Below, in pieces: positions 62,275 through 64,000 of a DNA stretch of 64,000 nucleotides; position 1 is the stretch's first letter, and each line of letters starts with the position of its first letter. Made by a program: the position numbers and the translations under genes. Source of the stretch: Burkholderiales bacterium (GTDB lineage Bacteria; Pseudomonadota; Gammaproteobacteria; Burkholderiales; Burkholderiaceae_C); assembly GCA_030604135.1 (NCBI GenBank), contig JAUVWL010000004.1, forward strand, positions 62,001 through 126,000. Direction: 5' to 3'. The notes under the pieces are model-generated. The model was not told where the DNA came from. It made no database searches and saw nothing but the letters and a program-made list of their open reading frames with translations.

Positions 62275-62288
62275 TTGACCTGGATCAG
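62275..62288. promoter_or_regulatory. FNR/ANR-like box
   Basis: TTGAC-CTGG-ATCAG matches 8 of 10 positions of TTGAT-N4-ATCAA and keeps the common CTGG centre. It lies between the crtC stop and the HPF-family gene, in the gap 62137-62331, so the HPF-family gene is the likely target. The hairpin GACCCGG...CCGGGTC lies between the box and that gene. Confidence 0.5.
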
Positions 62289-62331
62289 ACCAGAACCGAC
62301 CGCAGAGGCCCGGTGGCGGGTGAGGGGCCGG

Positions 62332-63546
62332 TCAGCGGCGCCGCGGCATGCGCCAGGGCAGCATGGCCTGAACCACCGGCGAGACCAGGCGGGGTACGTT
62401 CAGGGTCTCGTGGAAGCTGATGACGTTCTCGCCCATCAGTCGGTTTTGCAGCATGCAGCGCTGGTAGAACGGGGTGTCTTCGAGCTGTCGCACCAGGCGC
62501 ACATCCGTTTCGCTGCGCATGCGGCGCGGCAGGCGCCAGGCGGTGCGAGGCAGGGCCTGCGGTGGTGGCGCGTCGAAGGGCCGCACCGCGCCATCCAGGC
62601 CGAAGTGCAGGGCGAGCAGCCGGGCGCCCTCCTGTCCGGGCTCCAGGTCGTAGAGCACGGCCGTGCTGCCATCCCGCAGGCGGCTGCGTGACCAGTCCCA
62701 TTCGGTGAAGGCGCGGTCGATCGGCTCGTCGCCTTCGTTGCTGTCCAGGTAGGCATGACCGCTCCAGCGTTGTGCGGGGGACTGCAGATCCACCTCGATG
62801 CGCGCCTGGGGCGCCAGCGGCCCCCATCGGTGACGCCCCGACGCGTCGAGGGCCGTGCTGAAGCCGAACAGCTGCTGCGGGTGCAGCCGCACGCGGCCCC
62901 GGATGCGGCGCGGCAGAGGCACTGTCACTTCGTCGATGTGGATGTCGAGTGATTCGCCGGTCCAGTGCAACTGGCTGGGACCGATGGTCAGCCACTCGCG
63001 CTCTCGGTGGTTCAGGCGCGAACCCCTCTCGGTCATGCTCCAGCACGTGTTCCGGGGCCCGTACAGCGCCACATTGAGGGCGCAGTGGTTCTCCGGGTCG
63101 GCCACACCACCCTGCCTGCGTCGGGCCCAGGCGTAGTAGGGCGAGAACACGCTGCCGACAAAGGCAATCAGGCTCAGGCCGTGCCGGCCGTCTTCGCTGA
63201 GCGCGTCGATGTACCACCAGAGGTAGCCACCGTCGGTTACGAACTGGTCGAAGCGAGGCTGTCCATCAGGGCCGCGGCCGCCAGACGGCCCGATAGCGCG
63301 GCCATGGGTACCCCCGGTCCCGGATGCACGCTGCCCCCCGCCAGAAACAGGCCTTCCACCGGAGTGGTCGCCCTCGGCCGGGCGAAGGCCGACATCCAGC
63401 CGTGGCTGGCTTGTCCGTACAGCGCTCCGCCCGTGGCCGGGAAGCGCTGGTGGAACAGATGGGGACTGGTGCGCAGCACCTCCGGGCCCGCCGGCTTCAT
63501 GGCCAGGCCACAGCGGCGCATCAGTTGAAAGCTGTTGTACTCGCAT
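62332..63546 (-). CDS. crtC: Acyclic carotenoid 1,2-hydratase (hydroxyneurosporene synthase)
   Basis: The CrtC-like part is about 310 residues, beginning PRFDQFVTDGGYLWWYIDAL near 63270 and continuing with GLSLIAFVGSVFSPYYAWAR, NVALYGPRNTCWSMTERG and LDSNEGDEPIDRAF. It hydrates the psi-end of neurosporene or lycopene derivatives. The only canonical in-frame start codon upstream is the ATG at 63546, which makes 404 residues and overlaps crtD by about 310 bases. No ATG, GTG or TTG lies between it and the conserved part. The first 95 residues look unstructured (Gly/Pro/Arg-rich). Either a rare start codon near 63270-63300 or a true long overlap is used. The coordinates given are the maximal frame. 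Confidence 0.8.
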   Translation of the reverse strand: MRVQQLSTDAPLWPGHEAGGPGGAAHQSPSVPPALPGHGRSAVRTSQPRLDVGLRPAEGDHSGGRPVSGGGQRASGTGGTHGRAIGPSGGRGPDGQPRFDQFVTDGGYLWWYIDALSEDGRHGLSLIAFVGSVFSPYYAWARRRQGGVADPENHCALNVALYGPRNTCWSMTERGSRLNHREREWLTIGPSQLHWTGESLDIHIDEVTVPLPRRIRGRVRLHPQQLFGFSTALDASGRHRWGPLAPQARIEVDLQSPAQRWSGHAYLDSNEGDEPIDRAFTEWDWSRSRLRDGSTAVLYDLEPGQEGARLLALHFGLDGAVRPFDAPPPQALPRTAWRLPRRMRSETDVRLVRQLEDTPFYQRCMLQNRLMGENVISFHETLNVPRLVSPVVQAMLPWRMPRRR

Positions 63547-64000
63547 CGTTCGAGGGCCTCGGCGGTCAAGGGTGGTTGGTCACCCACGGCCGGCGCATTG
63601 ACCAGGCACAGCAGGCGTTCGGCTTGGCCTTCATCGGGCATGAACCCGGGCACACCGCGGTCCTGGGCACACAGGTACACCGTGGGGGTGCGTGGCAGTT
63701 GCCGGCGGCGGAAGATGTCGTCAAATTCGTCGGCGTAGCGCCGCTGGAAGAACACGTTGTGGCGGTCCAGTTGAAGCCCTGATGTGGGTGTGTGCAGGGT
63801 CCAGGTCAGCGCCGATAGCGAGCGTGGTGCCGCACGCGAGGTCACGGCCCGCCGCGCACTCTCGCCCAGCAAACCCTGGCGCAGCGCCGCGCTGTCGCCG
63901 GCGAACACCACGGCGCTGGCCTCCAGCTGCTCGCCCGAGAGCAGCTTGACCCCGCTGACCCGGCGGCCTCGCAGCTCGATGCGTTCGCAGTGGGTCTCGA
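63237..64000 (-). CDS. crtD: Carotenoid 3,4-desaturase (methoxyneurosporene dehydrogenase), C-terminal part
   Basis: Runs off the right edge, so only about 254 C-terminal codons are present. The frame continues upstream of the apparent GTG at 63911 with VSGVKLLSGEQLEASAVVFAGD, typical of the middle of CrtI/CrtD proteins. The C-terminal signature is VEGLFLAGGSVHPGPGVPMAAL. Other features are DDIFRRRQLPRTPTVYLCAQ and GALYGQASHGWMSAFARP. CrtD desaturates the hydrated or methoxylated end of acyclic carotenoids and acts after CrtC. Its coding end covers the upstream extension of crtC. Confidence 0.9.
   Translation of the reverse strand, partial: ETHCERIELRGRRVSGVKLLSGEQLEASAVVFAGDSAALRQGLLGESARRAVTSRAAPRSLSALTWTLHTPTSGLQLDRHNVFFQRRYADEFDDIFRRRQLPRTPTVYLCAQDRGVPGFMPDEGQAERLLCLVNAPAVGDQPPLTAEALERCEYNSFQLMRRCGLAMKPAGPEVLRTSPHLFHQRFPATGGALYGQASHGWMSAFARPRATTPVEGLFLAGGSVHPGPGVPMAALSGRLAAAALMDSLASTSS

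Overview
The window comes from a high-GC betaproteobacterium of the order Burkholderiales, most like a Comamonadaceae or Rubrivivax-type phototroph. The evidence is the conserved housekeeping order lpxH-ppi-ppi-cysS-accA-tilS-lysC-tRNA-Ser, a dispersed repeat family that I associate with Comamonadaceae, and a photosynthesis gene cluster with the aerobic cyclase acsF. The genus cannot be fixed from sequence alone. I saw no mobile element, CRISPR array or rRNA operon.

Layout. 1-18 kb is housekeeping: a truncated membrane protein gene, a structured non-coding stretch (possible 6S-like RNA plus a strong terminator), a DUF349 gene, then a minus-strand block (mtfA, lpxH, two cyclophilins, an L,D-transpeptidase, a TPR protein) and a plus-strand block (cysS, a DNA glycosylase, accA, tilS, lysC, tRNA-Ser, an EamA transporter). 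16.5-24.3 kb holds a sigma-54 activator, a -24/-12 promoter preceded by three related inverted repeats, and a Liv-type ABC uptake operon with an alpha/beta hydrolase. Copies of an 89-bp repeat are inserted between its genes and are read as coupled mini-ORFs. 24.4-35.6 kb has ferrochelatase, a HAD hydrolase, a glycine-betaine-type ABC operon, an SH3 protein, a Lon-like protease, hpnD and hpnE, and an FNR-type regulator. An Aer-like chemoreceptor and a HiPIP follow.

From about 38 kb to the right edge is the photosynthesis cluster. Reading left, the minus strand carries ppaA, ppsR, bchG, a pucC-like gene, bchP and a small membrane ORF. Reading right, the plus strand carries bchF-N-B-H-L-M, lhaA, puhA-B-C, acsF, puhE, crtI and crtB in one tightly packed run of about 17 kb. 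An HPF/RaiA-family gene and the minus-strand pair crtD and crtC follow. PpsR-type TGT-N12-ACA elements overlap the -35 boxes of the bchG and bchF promoters.

How the genes fit together: hemH lies on the heme branch. bchH, bchM, acsF, bchLNB, bchF, bchP and bchG are steps to bacteriochlorophyll a. puhA, puhB, puhC, puhE and lhaA serve reaction-centre and light-harvesting assembly. crtB, crtI, crtC and crtD make spheroidene or spirilloxanthin-type carotenoids. HiPIP is a candidate electron donor to the reaction centre. PpsR, PpaA and the FNR-like protein would give redox, light/B12 and oxygen control. bchCXYZ, puf, bchD/bchI, crtE/crtF and hpnC are not in the window.
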